Source: Selenomonadaceae bacterium
Lineage (GTDB): Bacteria > Bacillota > Negativicutes > Selenomonadales > Selenomonadaceae
Length of the DNA stretch: 6,742 nt
NCBI GenBank assembly: GCA_016280345.1
Contig: JAEEGN010000118.1
Coordinates: 1-6,742 of the forward strand
Reading direction: 5' to 3'
Under the pieces are notes generated by a model that ran no database searches, was not told the origin of the DNA, and saw only the letters and a list, made by a program, of their open reading frames with translations. The position numbers and the translations under genes were made by a program. Shown here piece by piece: positions 1 through 4,671 of the stretch (its first letter is position 1; every line of letters begins with the position of its first letter).

Positions 1-456
1 GCCCGCGACGCCGGCGTCAAGGTGGACGGCGTCCATGTCGGCCAGAGTGATATTCCCCCGGCGGTCTGCCGCCGCTATCTGGGAGAGGACGCCGTCGTCG
101 GGCTCTCCGCCCGCACCCGGGAACTGCTCGCCTATGTGCGGGAAACGGACGTCCGCGACATCGACTACTTCGGCGCCGGCCCCCTCCGCGAAACGGCCAC
201 GAAGCCCGATTGCGGCCGGGACGAAACCGGCCGCGTCGTCACCCGCAGTTTCGACGAACTGGCCGATCTGGCCCAGGCCAGCCCCATCCCCGTCGTCGTC
301 GGCGGCGGCGTCAAACTGCCGGACATCCCGCCGCTGGCCGCCACCGGCGTCGCCGGCTTCTTCGTCGTTTCCGCCGTGGCGGGAGAAAAAAATCCCGGCA
401 AAGCCGCGGCCGCCCTGGTATCGTCCTGGCGCGGCCACACCCGCCGCACCCCGTAG
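1..456 (+). CDS. thiE: Thiamine-phosphate synthase ThiE, 3' part (5' end outside window)
   Basis: ThiE joins HMP pyrophosphate and the thiazole phosphate to make thiamine monophosphate in the cytosol. The reading frame is open from base 1 and ends at TAG 454-456, so about 151 C-terminal residues are visible; the whole protein is usually about 210. Motifs in order fit the TIM-barrel TMP synthase family: GVHVGQSDIP (barrel strand and loop carrying the Asp after GQ), VGLSARTREL, DYFGAGPLRETATKPD (the usual GP..xT.TK phosphate and pyrophosphate segment), PVVVGGGV (normally AIGGI), and FFVVSAV near the end (usual VVSAI). The in-frame GTG at 22 is not the true start because homology begins upstream of it. 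The unusual triple Gly in place of AIGG and the short tail HTRRTP are minor departures. Related TenI-like proteins share the fold, but the TKPD segment favours ThiE. Confidence 0.88.
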   Translation, partial: ARDAGVKVDGVHVGQSDIPPAVCRRYLGEDAVVGLSARTRELLAYVRETDVRDIDYFGAGPLRETATKPDCGRDETGRVVTRSFDELADLAQASPIPVVVGGGVKLPDIPPLAATGVAGFFVVSAVAGEKNPGKAAAALVSSWRGHTRRTP

Positions 457-477
457 CACCACGCCCATCCCCATGCA

Positions 478-525
478 GGGACGGCTCTCGGACAGGCTCT
501 GGCCCCGGGAGCCGTCCCTTTTCCT
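478..525 (+). terminator. Rho-independent terminator of thiE
   Basis: A 10-bp perfect stem, GGGACGGCTC (478-487) with GAGCCGTCCC (509-518), is followed by TTTTCCTTT. It begins 21 bases after the thiE stop and points in the thiE direction. The loop is long (21 bases), but the stem is GC-rich and the T tract is in place. Confidence 0.75.
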
Positions 526-548
526 TTGGCCATGCTGTTTCCCGGCAC

Positions 549-573
549 AAAAAAAGAGCCCTCAAAGGGCTCT
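549..573 (-). terminator. Terminator of the tRNA operon
   Basis: On the minus strand an 8-bp stem AGAGCCCT/AGGGCTCT with a 3-base loop runs straight into a run of T (A tract 549-554 on the plus strand, plus one base of the stem). It lies 9 bases past the CCA end of tRNA-Phe, which is the last gene of the operon. Confidence 0.88.
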
Positions 574-581
574 GATCAGGC

Positions 582-657
582 TGGTGCCTCAGAGTGGAAT
601 CGAACCGCTGACACAAGGATTTTCAGTCCTTTGCTCTACCAACTGAGCTACCGAGGC
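582..657 (-). tRNA. tRNA-Phe (GAA)
   Basis: A 76-nt cloverleaf with encoded CCA. Acceptor GCCTCGG pairs with CTGAGGC (one G-T pair) and A73 is followed by CCA. The D arm is GCTC/GAGC, the anticodon stem is AAGGA/TCCTT, and the loop CTGAAAA gives anticodon GAA. The T arm is AGCGG-TTCGATT-CCACT, so its middle pair (51-63) is C with A rather than a Watson-Crick pair. It is the last gene of the Lys-Glu-Asp-Phe operon and sits 3 bases after tRNA-Asp. Confidence 0.95.
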
Positions 658-660
658 AAC

Positions 661-738
661 TGGCGACCCGGATGGGACTTGAACCCATGATCTCCGCCGT
701 GACAGGGCGGCATTCTAAACCGACTGAACTACCGGGCC
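661..738 (-). tRNA. tRNA-Asp (GTC)
   Basis: A 78-nt cloverleaf with encoded CCA and discriminator G73, as expected for Asp. Acceptor GGCCCGG pairs with CCGGGTC (one G-T). The D stem is GTTC/GAAT with a 10-base loop. The anticodon stem is CCGCC/GGCGG with loop CTGTCAC, giving anticodon GTC. The T arm ATGGG-TTCAAGT-CCCAT is fully paired. It is third of four tRNA genes in the operon. Confidence 0.96.
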
Positions 739-755
739 GTATGCGATTGTATGAA

Positions 756-770
756 AAAGCCAATGGCTTT
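756..770 (-). other. Small hairpin in the Glu-Asp tRNA spacer
   Basis: The spacer between tRNA-Glu and tRNA-Asp (739-777) is 39 bases, against 2-3 bases for the other two spacers. On the minus strand it forms AAAGCC-ATT-GGCTTT followed by two further T. This resembles a weak terminator or an RNA-processing hairpin inside the precursor. It is small and its function is unproven. Confidence 0.4.
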
Positions 771-777
771 ATTCGCT

Positions 778-852
778 TGGTGACGCCAGCGGGATTTGAA
801 CCCACGAACCCGCCGTGAAAGGGCGGTGTCTTAACCACTTGACGATGGCGCC
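778..852 (-). tRNA. tRNA-Glu (TTC)
   Basis: A 75-nt cloverleaf with encoded CCA and discriminator A, the form common in Bacillota rather than the G of enterobacteria. Acceptor GGCGCCA pairs with TGGCGTC (one G-T). The anticodon stem is CCGCC/GGCGG with loop CTTTCAC, giving anticodon TTC. The T arm GTGGG-TTCAAAT-CCCGC has one T-G pair. The D arm has only three strong pairs (GTC/GAC), as is normal for tRNA-Glu. Confidence 0.96.
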
Positions 853-854
853 AC

Positions 855-930
855 TGGTGGCTCACCCGGGACTTGAACCCGGGACCTACTGATTAAAAGT
901 CAGTTGCTCTACCAACTGAGCTAGTGAACC
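855..930 (-). tRNA. tRNA-Lys (TTT)
   Basis: A 76-nt cloverleaf with encoded CCA and A73. Acceptor GGTTCAC pairs with GTGAGCC (one T-G). The D arm is GCTC/GAGC. The anticodon stem is ACTGA/TCAGT with loop CTTTTAA, giving anticodon TTT. The T arm CCCGG-GTTCAAGT-CCCGGG region is strongly paired. It is the first gene of the operon, about 30 bases from the -10 box of the consensus promoter, and only 2 bases separate it from tRNA-Glu. Confidence 0.96.
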
Positions 931-961
931 CGGAACCTCTCCTCAAAAGAGATACAAAAGC

Positions 962-990
962 ATTATAAAGGGCAATCCGGCTTTTGTCAA
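962..990 (-). promoter_or_regulatory. Consensus sigma-70 promoter of the tRNA operon
   Basis: On the minus strand the -35 box TTGACA (985-990) and the -10 box TATAAT (962-967) are both perfect matches and are separated by exactly 17 bases. This is a very strong promoter, as expected for stable RNA. It lies between the rnpB terminator and tRNA-Lys, so the tRNAs do not depend on rnpB transcription. Confidence 0.92.
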
Positions 991-1002
991 GGATTCCGGA
1001 AG

Positions 1003-1027
1003 AAAAAACCCTGCCTTCCCCGGCAGG
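1003..1027 (-). terminator. Terminator of rnpB
   Basis: On the minus strand CCTGCC-GGGGAA-GGCAGG is followed by G and six T (plus-strand A tract 1003-1008). It lies about 38 bases beyond the 3' end of rnpB and only 13 bases before the -35 box of the tRNA promoter. Confidence 0.82.
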
Positions 1028-1065
1028 TGGGAAAGGACGCGGTCATCCGCCTCCTGCCGCTCTCA

Positions 1066-1424
1066 GGTGCGAGCCGTCAATAAGCCGGGTTCTGTTCCGC
1101 CAAAGCGGCGGCGATCATTTATCTAGGATGGCGGTTGCCCGCCACCTCCAGCGACGCAACCCGGAAGGCTCAGCGGGCCGCCTCATCCCTTCCCTATTTG
1201 GTCTTGCTCCGCGTGGGGTTTGTCAAGCCGGCCAGTCACCTGACCGCTGGTGCGCTCTTACCGCACCTTTCCACCCTTACCGGCCGGAGCCGGCGGTTTC
1301 CGTTTCTATGACACTTTCCCGGAGGTCACCCCCGCTGGGCGTTACCCAGCACGCTGCCCTGTGGAGCCCGGACTTTCCTCCGACGGCTCATGGTCCGCCG
1401 GCGATCGCCTTTCTTGCTCGCACC
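1066..1424 (-). ncRNA. rnpB: RNase P RNA, bacterial class A
   Basis: This is the catalytic RNA of RNase P, which removes 5' leaders from pre-tRNA. The universal core is clear on the minus strand: GAGGAAAGTCCGGGCTCC near the 5' side (plus 1363-1380), a CTAGATAAATGA segment (1115-1126), and ACAGAACCCGGCTTAT near the 3' end (1080-1095), which pairs with the first element to form P4. The ends are set by helix P1, a perfect 10-bp pairing of 1416-1425 with 1065-1074. A P3-like hairpin CCGGCGG/CCGTCGG follows the 5' end. At about 359 nt the length fits class A. It has its own promoter and terminator and lies immediately upstream of a tRNA operon, whose transcripts are its substrates. Confidence 0.95.
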
Positions 1425-1427
1425 TCT

Positions 1428-1457
1428 ATTAAACCATGCCGGGCCCCCGGTTGTCAA
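1428..1457 (-). promoter_or_regulatory. rnpB: Promoter of rnpB
   Basis: On the minus strand TTGACA (1452-1457) is followed after 18 bases by TTTAAT (1428-1433). The expected start, about 7 bases further, falls at the beginning of the P1 helix of rnpB. An A/T-rich run just upstream (about 1458-1470) could act as an UP element. Confidence 0.82.
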
Positions 1458-1776
1458 CATAATTAAAAAGGAACTGTCGCCGGAAGGGGAAAATCCTCCG
1501 GCACTGCCCCTTCTTGAGATGACGCCGGGATTTCCGTCCTGTCGCTTATGACGAAGGGACACGCCGCGGCTTCCCTGTTATCAAAACCTCCGCGAAAAAA
1601 CGGTTCATTTACGCGGATTGCGCTGTATTGCTCAACCAGATGACGGAAGGAGATATTACAAAAAGGAATCGCAAAATCAAAATTCTATCTTCACATCATT
1701 TCCTATATATTCACTCCCCATCGCTGACGGTTTTACCCCCACGTTCTGATGATGCCTCCCAAATGGCGCGTTTATG
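1458..1776. other. Gene-poor intergenic stretch
   Basis: There is no convincing gene between the rnpB promoter and the feo terminator. An imperfect hairpin (GCCGGA 1479-1484 with TCCGGC 1497-1502) has no T tract next to it. CCGCG 1590-1594 can pair with CGCGG 1612-1616. The part around 1650-1720 is clearly more A/T-rich than the flanks. A Shine-Dalgarno-like GGAAGGAGAT on the plus strand (around 1646-1655) is not followed by ATG, GTG or TTG at a usable distance. Open frames across it show no recognisable protein. Confidence 0.5.
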
Positions 1777-1820
1777 AAAAAGGAGTGCCGCACGTTTCGT
1801 GTGAAACCTGCGACAACTCC
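1777..1820 (-). terminator. Terminator of the feo operon
   Basis: On the minus strand a long interrupted stem is followed by TTTTT (plus-strand A tract 1777-1781). From the base up it is GGAGT/ACTCC, an internal loop, CGCA/TGCG, a G-G mismatch, then GTTTC/GAAAC closing the loop ACAC. It is the first strong terminator after the small Cys-rich gene, about 70 bases beyond its stop. A short GC hairpin (1866-1881) lies between them but has no T tract. Confidence 0.8.
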
Positions 1821-1891
1821 TTTGGCTTACGGACTTTCTCCGTTCTCCAATCAACGCCTCTTCCCGCCGCCCGCCGGCGGCTCTTCCATCG

Positions 1892-2044
1892 CTATTCTTT
1901 ACGGCATTGGCCACAGTTCCCGCAGGAGCCGCCGCATCCGCCGCCCGCCGCCCAGCAGGAGCAGCCCGCCCGGTTTTTCCAGACGTGCCGCAGGGCCAAC
2001 GCCAACAACGCCGCGATGACCGCGCCCAATATGAAAGTCGACAT
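1892..2044 (-). CDS. FeoB-associated Cys-rich membrane protein
   Basis: A 50-residue protein with one N-terminal membrane segment (about residues 3-19, FILGAVIAALLALALRH), a short basic stretch (KNR), and a Cys/Gly-rich tail with six Cys at 28, 30, 37, 41, 44 and 47 (CSC, then CGGSCGNCGQC). This is the layout of the small FeoB-associated proteins of Bacillota (Pfam family labelled virus attachment p12, PF12669), which follow feoB and are thought to help FeoB, perhaps by holding Fe(II) or an Fe-S centre at the inner membrane; that role is inferred. The ATG at 2044 is chosen because GGAGGAGG stands about 8 bases upstream; the same frame is open further upstream but only inside feoB. The start lies 17 bases after the feoB stop, so its ribosome site begins at the feoB end and translation may be coupled. 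It is the last gene of the feo operon. Confidence 0.82.
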   Translation of the reverse strand: MSTFILGAVIAALLALALRHVWKNRAGCSCWAAGGGCGGSCGNCGQCRKE

Positions 2045-2061
2045 TTTGCCCGCCTCCTCCG

Positions 2062-3957
2062 TCAGAAGCCCAGCAGCCTCCCGCCCTGATACACCGCCAG
2101 GGACACGGCCCAGGCGATGGCGAACATATAGACCGCCGAGAAAGCCGTCCACTTCCAGCTCCCGGCCTCCTTCCTGATGGTGCCGAGAGCTGTGGCGCAG
2201 GGCGTGTAGAGCTGGGAGAACACCATGAAAGCGAAAGCCGACAGCGTGGTGAACGACGCCGCCATGCCGGTTTTCGCCAGCGCCGAAGCGGTCTCCACGA
2301 TTTCGTCCGCCTCGGTGGAAAGCTCACCGGCCCCGTAGAGAATCCCCATCGTCGAGACCACCGACTCCTTCGCCAGGATGCCGGCGATGACCGAGGCCCC
2401 CGCCTCCCAGGTGGCGAAGCCGTGGAAGGTGAAGAGCGACGCCATGGCCGCGCCCATCGAGGCCAGGAAGCTTTCCTCCATCTCCGCCATGCCGCTGAAG
2501 TTGAAATGGCCGAGGAACCAGATGAAGACGCAGGCGGCGAAGATAATGGTACCGGCCTTGATCATGTAGCCCTTGCCCTTGTCCCAGGTCTCCAGCAGCA
2601 CCGTCTTCATGTCCGGCATGCGGTACGGCGGCAGCTCCAGCAGGAAAGTCGAGGGCTCTCCCTGGAAGACGGTGCTCGACAGCAGCTTCGCCGCCAGGAT
2701 GGCCATGGCGATGCCGAGGAAGTACATCCCGAATACGACGTTGCCGGCGTTATCGGGGAAGAACATGGCGGCGAACAGCGCCATGATGGGGAGCTTCGCG
2801 CCGCAGGTCAGGAACGGCGTCACCAGAATCGCGGTCAGCCGGTCCTTCTCCGAATCCAGCGCCCGGGCGCCCATGATGGCGGGCACGGCACAGCCGAAAC
2901 CCATCATCAGCGGCATGATGCCCTTGCCCGTGAGGCCGGCCCGACGCATCAAAGGATCGGTGATGAAGGCGACCCGGGCCATGTAGCCGGTGCCGTCAAG
3001 GAAACTCAGGCAGAAGAACAGCACGAAAATCAGCGGCACGAAGGTCAGCACGCCGCCGACGCCGTCCACGATACCATCGAGGATCAGCGACTGCATCCAC
3101 TCCGCCACCTCCATTGAAGCCAGTTGCGCCGCCACCATGTCCTTGAAATCGCCGCCGATGAAATCGCCCAGCGCATCCGCCAGCGGCTGCCCAATCCACT
3201 CGAAGGTGATCTGGAACATCACGTAAACCATGGCGATAAAAATGGGAATCGCCGTCCAGCCGTTGGCCAGCACCGCGTCAATCTTTTCCGACGTCGTCTG
3301 CCCCAGCGCCGAGGACGTAACCGCCTCGGCCACGATGCTGTCAATCAGCGCGTAGCGGCGGGCCACCAGTTCCTCCTCGATTTCCTCGGCCGGCCGGCCG
3401 CTGGCCTCAATTCGCTTCACCTCGGCGATATGCGCCTGGAGTCGCGGACTCGGCTCATAGTTCAACATGACGGTGGAGGTGAACACATCCAGCAGTTTCT
3501 CCCGGCTGGCCCGGGAATGGCCGATGGTCTCCACCACCGGCATTCCGATGGCGTCCTCCAGACGGCGGGTATCGATCTTCAGCCCCCGGCGTTCCGCCTC
3601 ATCTTTCATGTTGAGGTCGATGAGCAGCGGAATTCCCTTCTCCAGCAGCTGGACCGTGAGATAAAGATTGCGGTCGAGGTTTGAGGAATCGACCACGTCC
3701 ACCACCATATCCACCTTGTTGTTCAGCAGGTAGTCGATGACGATTTTTTCCTCCGGCGACCGGGCGTTGACGCTGTAAGTCCCCGGCAGATCGACGATAG
3801 AAATGGCCCGGTTCTGGTGGCGAATGTAGCCGGTCTTCTTATCGACCGTGACGCCGGGCCAGTTGCCGATTTTCTGGCGGGCGCCGGTCAGTTCATTGAA
3901 AATCGTGGACTTGCCGACATTGGGATTGCCGGTCAGGGCCACGGCTAAGGTTGCCAT
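2062..3957 (-). CDS. feoB: Ferrous iron transport protein B
   Basis: FeoB is the inner-membrane Fe(II) transporter with a cytosolic G domain. From the ATG at 3957 it has 631 residues. The G domain spans about 1-165: G1 GNPNVGKS (10-17), switch I Thr37 in NWPGVT, G3 DLPG (56-59), G4 NMKD (116-119), and a weak G5 around HSRA (147-150). A helical insertion follows to about 230. The membrane core carries Gate 1 GFGCAVPAIMGAR (353-365), Gate 2 PFLTCGAK with Cys385 (381-388), ELPPYRMP (441-448), AKESVVST (529-536) and YTPC near the C terminus. It is shorter than E. coli FeoB (773), as usual in Bacillota. The upstream TTG at 3978 was rejected because AGAGGTG lies within that extension at correct spacing from 3957. 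Gate 1 has Ala where GCNVPA is commonest. It is the second gene after feoA (67-base gap) and is followed by the Cys-rich partner. Confidence 0.96.
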   Translation of the reverse strand: MATLAVALTGNPNVGKSTIFNELTGARQKIGNWPGVTVDKKTGYIRHQNRAISIVDLPGTYSVNARSPEEKIVIDYLLNNKVDMVVDVVDSSNLDRNLYLTVQLLEKGIPLLIDLNMKDEAERRGLKIDTRRLEDAIGMPVVETIGHSRASREKLLDVFTSTVMLNYEPSPRLQAHIAEVKRIEASGRPAEEIEEELVARRYALIDSIVAEAVTSSALGQTTSEKIDAVLANGWTAIPIFIAMVYVMFQITFEWIGQPLADALGDFIGGDFKDMVAAQLASMEVAEWMQSLILDGIVDGVGGVLTFVPLIFVLFFCLSFLDGTGYMARVAFITDPLMRRAGLTGKGIMPLMMGFGCAVPAIMGARALDSEKDRLTAILVTPFLTCGAKLPIMALFAAMFFPDNAGNVVFGMYFLGIAMAILAAKLLSSTVFQGEPSTFLLELPPYRMPDMKTVLLETWDKGKGYMIKAGTIIFAACVFIWFLGHFNFSGMAEMEESFLASMGAAMASLFTFHGFATWEAGASVIAGILAKESVVSTMGILYGAGELSTEADEIVETASALAKTGMAASFTTLSAFAFMVFSQLYTPCATALGTIRKEAGSWKWTAFSAVYMFAIAWAVSLAVYQGGRLLGF

Positions 3958-4024
3958 TTTCAAACACCTCTGATCCAAAATTTACTGGCAGGATTTCCCG
4001 GGGACCGCCCCGGCGCCGGCGTGT

Positions 4025-4249
4025 TCAGCCGGCCATTTCCACCTCGATGCGGGCAGCGTCGTCACGGCGCAGCGCCAGATCATAAGAGCGCACCCGGATG
4101 GCCATCGGATCTCCCAGTGGCGCCGAGCGCAACACCGTCACCGGCGTCCCCGGAATCAGCCCCATCGTCATCAGCCGGCCCTTGAGCTCCGAATCCCCGA
4201 TAGTGCGGATCTTGAGCGTCATGCCCGGCGTCCCTTCACGCAAAGTCAT
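4025..4249 (-). CDS. feoA: Ferrous iron transport protein A
   Basis: A 74-residue FeoA, a small cytosolic SH3-like protein needed for FeoB activity. Family features run the full length: KIRTIGDSELKGRLMTMGLIPGTPV, then RSAPLGDPMAIRVRSYDLALRRDDAARIEVE, including the MGL.PGT turn and the APLGDP..I.VRG.x.aLR signature (here VRS in place of VRG). The ATG at 4249 is preceded by AGGGGG at about 8 bases. The longer frame upstream to 4375 crosses the promoter and leader, so it is not the start. It is the first gene of the feo operon, with the promoter and a Fur-like dyad directly upstream. Confidence 0.95.
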   Translation of the reverse strand: MTLREGTPGMTLKIRTIGDSELKGRLMTMGLIPGTPVTVLRSAPLGDPMAIRVRSYDLALRRDDAARIEVEMAG

Positions 4250-4263
4250 ACGTAAGCCCCCTA

Positions 4264-4287
4264 AATAATGAAAATGAGAACAATTTC
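4264..4287. promoter_or_regulatory. Fur-like operator in the feoA leader
   Basis: The plus-strand 19-mer starting at 4264 matches the classical Fur box GATAATGATAATCATTATC at 12 of 19 positions, including the run ATAATGA. It overlaps an inverted repeat GAAAATG-AGAA-CAATTTC (4270-4287) with one mismatched pair in seven. It lies between the expected feo transcription start (about 4295) and the feoA ribosome site, where a bound repressor would block elongation or initiation. Fur is the expected iron regulator, but a DtxR/MntR-type protein is possible. Confidence 0.5.
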
Positions 4288-4301
4288 TTTTCTTGATACG
4301 T

Positions 4302-4330
4302 ATAATAGCAGGAATGAAACCTATTGTCAA
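4302..4330 (-). promoter_or_regulatory. Promoter of the feo operon
   Basis: On the minus strand TTGACA (4325-4330) and TATTAT (4302-4307) are separated by 17 bases, with one mismatch to consensus in total. The predicted start near 4295 gives a leader of about 46 bases that contains the Fur-like dyad. Confidence 0.87.
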
Positions 4331-4378
4331 GTAGCCGATCGGAACGGAGGCTTTCCCGGTGAAGATTTCCCCCATTCA

Positions 4379-4387
4379 TGGTATAAT
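4379..4387 (+). promoter_or_regulatory. Extended -10 promoter of the structured RNA region
   Basis: TG-G-TATAAT (TG at 4379-4380, perfect -10 at 4382-4387) is an extended -10 element. The -35 position at 17-base spacing (4359-4364, GTGAAG) matches TTGACA at only three of six bases, which is tolerated with an extended -10. The start would fall at about 4392-4394, exactly at the base of the first stem-loop. It is divergent from the feo promoter, about 50 bases away. Confidence 0.65.
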
Positions 4388-4585
4388 ATGAACACTTAAT
4401 GAGCGCAAGCCGAAGGCGCAACGCGAATTTAGTGCTGAATATATACCTGACCACCTGATGAAGCCGACCGAAGGGAGAGCTGAATCCAGTGGTCAGGGTA
4501 TAATGAGCAGACATCCGGGGCGAGCATAAAACGTCTTGCAAAAGCGAAAGATACGTCTGACGACACCTCCCGGCAGCCGAATTTG

Positions 4586-4613
4586 CCGACACGGGAAAAA
4601 ACTCCCATGTCGG
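4586..4613 (+). other. Strong hairpin before the terminator
   Basis: CCGACA (4586-4591) pairs with TGTCGG (4608-4613). One C-A mismatch follows, then GGGA/TCCC closes a loop of A residues and one C. It abuts the terminator-like hairpin at 4614 with no spacer, so the two could stack. It belongs to the 3' part of the structured RNA region. Confidence 0.7.
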
Positions 4614-4632
4614 AACCGCCGTCGCGGTTTTT
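4614..4632 (+). terminator. Terminator-like hairpin ending the structured RNA
   Basis: AACCGC (4614-4619), loop CGTC, GCGGTT (4624-4629), then three more T, so five consecutive T count from the stem. The T run is interrupted by GG, which makes it only moderately strong. It lies just upstream of the next promoter, so it would separate the RNA from dnaB transcription. Confidence 0.6.
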
Positions 4633-4642
4633 GGTACCATCC

Positions 4643-4671
4643 TTGCCAGAAAGTGCGCTTTCGTGTAAAAT
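4643..4671 (+). promoter_or_regulatory. Promoter upstream of the small ORF and dnaB
   Basis: TTGCCA (4643-4648) and TAAAAT (4666-4671) are separated by exactly 17 bases, with two mismatches to consensus in total (one per box). The predicted start is about 4678. The spacer is itself an inverted repeat (GAAAG-TGCG-CTTTC), which suggests control by a DNA-binding protein. It is the nearest plausible promoter for dnaB. Confidence 0.65.

Larger units (their letters stand above)
4392..4632 (+). ncRNA. Candidate structured RNA with tandem covarying hairpins, family not recognised
   Basis: There is no credible ORF, but there is dense structure between a promoter and a terminator-like hairpin. Hairpin 1 (4393-4434): CACT/AGTG, T-T mismatch, AAT/ATT, tandem GA/GA, GCG/CGC, then CAA, GCC-GAA-GGC, GCAA. 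Hairpin 2 (4442-4502): TATAC/GTATA, one bulged G, CTGACCAC/GTGGTCAG, a 2x2 loop, GAT/ATC, GA/GA, AGC/GCT, then CGA, CC-GAA-GG, GAGA. Both share the same plan, with paired changes in two helices (AAT/ATT to GAT/ATC; GCG/CGC to AGC/GCT) and GNRA sequence in the same 3' loop. Downstream, CAGAC 4508-4512 can pair with GTCTG 4555-4559 while CCGGGG 4515-4520 pairs with TCCCGG 4568-4573, which would make a pseudoknot. A hairpin 4586-4613 and the end hairpin 4614-4629 follow. It could be a free-standing small RNA or a riboswitch-like leader ending in a terminator. Confidence 0.6.

Noticed and set aside
35..646. 203-residue frame overlapping thiE and tRNA-Phe
   Set aside because: Out of frame with ThiE and runs through a terminator and a tRNA gene.
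1479..1502. Hairpin GCCGGA/TCCGGC as a terminator
   Set aside because: No T tract directly follows on either strand, and no gene ends next to it.
984..1562. Open frames on both strands over rnpB
   Set aside because: The sequence is accounted for by the RNase P RNA core and helices.
2422..3684. Long plus-strand frames opposite feoB
   Set aside because: Antisense to a complete, well-conserved feoB; His-, Arg- and Gln-rich translations are typical of shadow frames.
3958..3978. TTG start for feoB at 3978, adding seven residues
   Set aside because: The likely ribosome site AGAGGTG lies inside this extension and is well spaced from the ATG at 3957, where homology begins.
4456..4483. Box C/D-like kink-turn (TGATGA with CTGA)
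   Set aside because: The sister hairpin lacks these boxes, and the paired changes support the GAT/ATC, GA/GA, AGC/GCT arrangement instead. There is also no outer stem directly next to CTGA as a kink-turn needs.
4455..4487. Hammerhead ribozyme: CTGATGA, a stem, then GAA
   Set aside because: The sequences before CTGATGA and after GAAT pair with each other (CTGACCAC/GTGGTCAG), so hammerhead stems I and III cannot form, and no cleavage triplet is placed correctly. The sister hairpin has TTAATGA, which breaks the core.
4393..4502. Glycine riboswitch, suggested by tandem layout and GCCGAAGGCGCAA
   Set aside because: The other conserved glycine aptamer segments (such as the TCTCAGGCAAA region) are absent, and the element has its own end hairpin far from any glycine-metabolism gene.
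4499..4504. Second TATAAT inside the structured RNA as a promoter
   Set aside because: No TG extension, and the -35 position (4476-4481) does not resemble TTGACA. The bases are also used in the outer helix of hairpin 2.
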